DNA of 5,656 nt, taken from contig CAZTWC010000208.1 of NCBI GenBank assembly GCA_964617105.1, forward strand, positions 1 to 5,656, in the 5' to 3' direction. Below, in pieces: positions 5,094-5,656 of the stretch. The DNA is from CAZTWC01 sp964617105 [NCBI: uncultured Myxococcia bacterium]. GTDB taxonomy: Bacteria > CAZTWC01. The notes below the pieces were generated by a model. It was not told where the DNA came from, made no database searches, and saw nothing but the letters and a program-made list of their open reading frames with translations. A program made the position numbers and the translations under genes. The stretch's first letter is position 1, and each line of letters opens with the position of its first letter.

Positions 5094-5656
5094 ATGCAAA
5101 AAATATCCCTTCAGCGTAACAAAAATAAGCCTTTTCCGGCAGGAGGTTTCAGAGAACTGCTTACCCTGGCGTATCCGGTAATGATCTCTATGCTGTCCCA
5201 ATCCTTTATGGGGACAGTGGATACTTTTTTAATGGGATGGGTTGGAACTCCAGAACAGGGTGCGGTAGGACTTGGTTCCACTATCACCTGGTCCACTATC
5301 TGTATGGTCTATGGCACCTTGACAGTAATCACCACTTTTGTTTCACAGCGATTGGGGGCCAAAAACTATGAACAATGCGGCAATTACGCCTGGCAGGGAT
5401 TTTACTTTGGCATAACCTATTTTATGTTTCTTTTGTTGCTTATTATCCCCAATTTGAATTCGCTGCTGGCAATAATCGGCCCGGACCCTGGTCTGGTTGA
5501 TCTTACCAGCCGGTATATGGAAATTCGACTCCAGGGCAGTCTATTTGTGTTTACTAATTTCTGTGTCATAAGTTTTTTCAGAGGCATCGGCAATACTAAA
5601 ACCCCAATGAAAATCACCCTGTTTATCAACCTGATAAATATAGTTCTTAGTTATAT
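5094..5656 (+). CDS. MATE family multidrug/organic cation efflux protein, 5' part only
   Basis: This is the first 187 residues of a MATE transporter (usual length about 450); the 3' part is beyond the window. MATE proteins are inner-membrane antiporters that export cationic drugs or metabolites using Na+ or H+ gradients. Seen here are: first helix with LAYPVMISMLSQSF then GTVDTFLMGWVG, where Asp43 matches the conserved TM1 aspartate of the NorM type; VSQRLGAKN (83-91), the usual loop after helix 2; further hydrophobic helices near 101-119 and 145-160; and FFRGIGNTKTPMK (161-173), the family's RG.G.T..PM motif. The start is uncertain: the ATG at 5094 has only a weak AAGA site, and another in-frame ATG lies at 5076 with AAGG directly against it. 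No plus-strand promoter is evident in the 70 bases before it, which are shared with the divergent tRNA promoter. The family call is firm; substrate and subfamily are not determined. Confidence 0.9.
   Translation, partial: MQKISLQRNKNKPFPAGGFRELLTLAYPVMISMLSQSFMGTVDTFLMGWVGTPEQGAVGLGSTITWSTICMVYGTLTVITTFVSQRLGAKNYEQCGNYAWQGFYFGITYFMFLLLLIIPNLNSLLAIIGPDPGLVDLTSRYMEIRLQGSLFVFTNFCVISFFRGIGNTKTPMKITLFINLINIVLSY

Noticed and set aside
4986-5629. Minus-strand open frames across the tRNA and MATE gene
   Set aside because: They run through a mature tRNA, its promoter or antisense to MATE codons, so they are not credible genes.

Overview
The window looks like chromosome of a Gram-positive, probably clostridial, member of the Bacillota. 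The reasons are a textbook housekeeping (sigma-A type) promoter in front of a tRNA, a strong AAGGAG ribosome binding site, A+T-rich intergenic DNA, a CCA-encoding tRNA gene, and a CTCCCCCT/AGGGGGAG palindromic repeat of a kind common in Clostridia. The taxon is an inference; nothing here fixes a genus.

Left part (1-2840, minus strand): a large soluble hybrid histidine kinase (PAS-PAS-coiled coil-HisKA-HATPase-REC-REC) is followed 5 bases downstream by the 5' end of a biotin carboxylase gene (accC), which runs off the window. The accC ribosome binding site lies inside the last codons of the kinase gene, so the two are very likely one transcript and may be translationally coupled.

Middle (2841-4809): a 254-base divergent intergenic region has an A+T-rich half and a G+C-richer 130-bp element bounded by inverted repeats. 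It leads to a plus-strand gene for a DpdA-type transglycosylase, the branch of the tRNA-guanine transglycosylase (TGT) superfamily whose studied members put 7-deazaguanine bases into DNA. The candidate catalytic aspartates and the CxCxxC...H zinc site are all present. Fifty bases later on the same strand is a small DUF2752 membrane protein. No other dpd genes and no preQ0 synthesis genes lie in the window, so this DpdA looks solitary. It is the most interesting item here.

Right part (4810-5656): a self-contained tRNA-Lys(UUU) unit on the minus strand, with a TTGACA-17-TATGGT promoter, a leader hairpin, the tRNA, and a strong intrinsic terminator. Diverging from it on the plus strand is the 5' part of a MATE-family multidrug/organic cation exporter, cut by the window edge.

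The genes do not form one pathway. They read as three or four small independent units: kinase-accC, dpdA-DUF2752, tRNA-Lys and the MATE transporter. The only candidate undescribed system is the solo DpdA with its membrane-protein neighbour.
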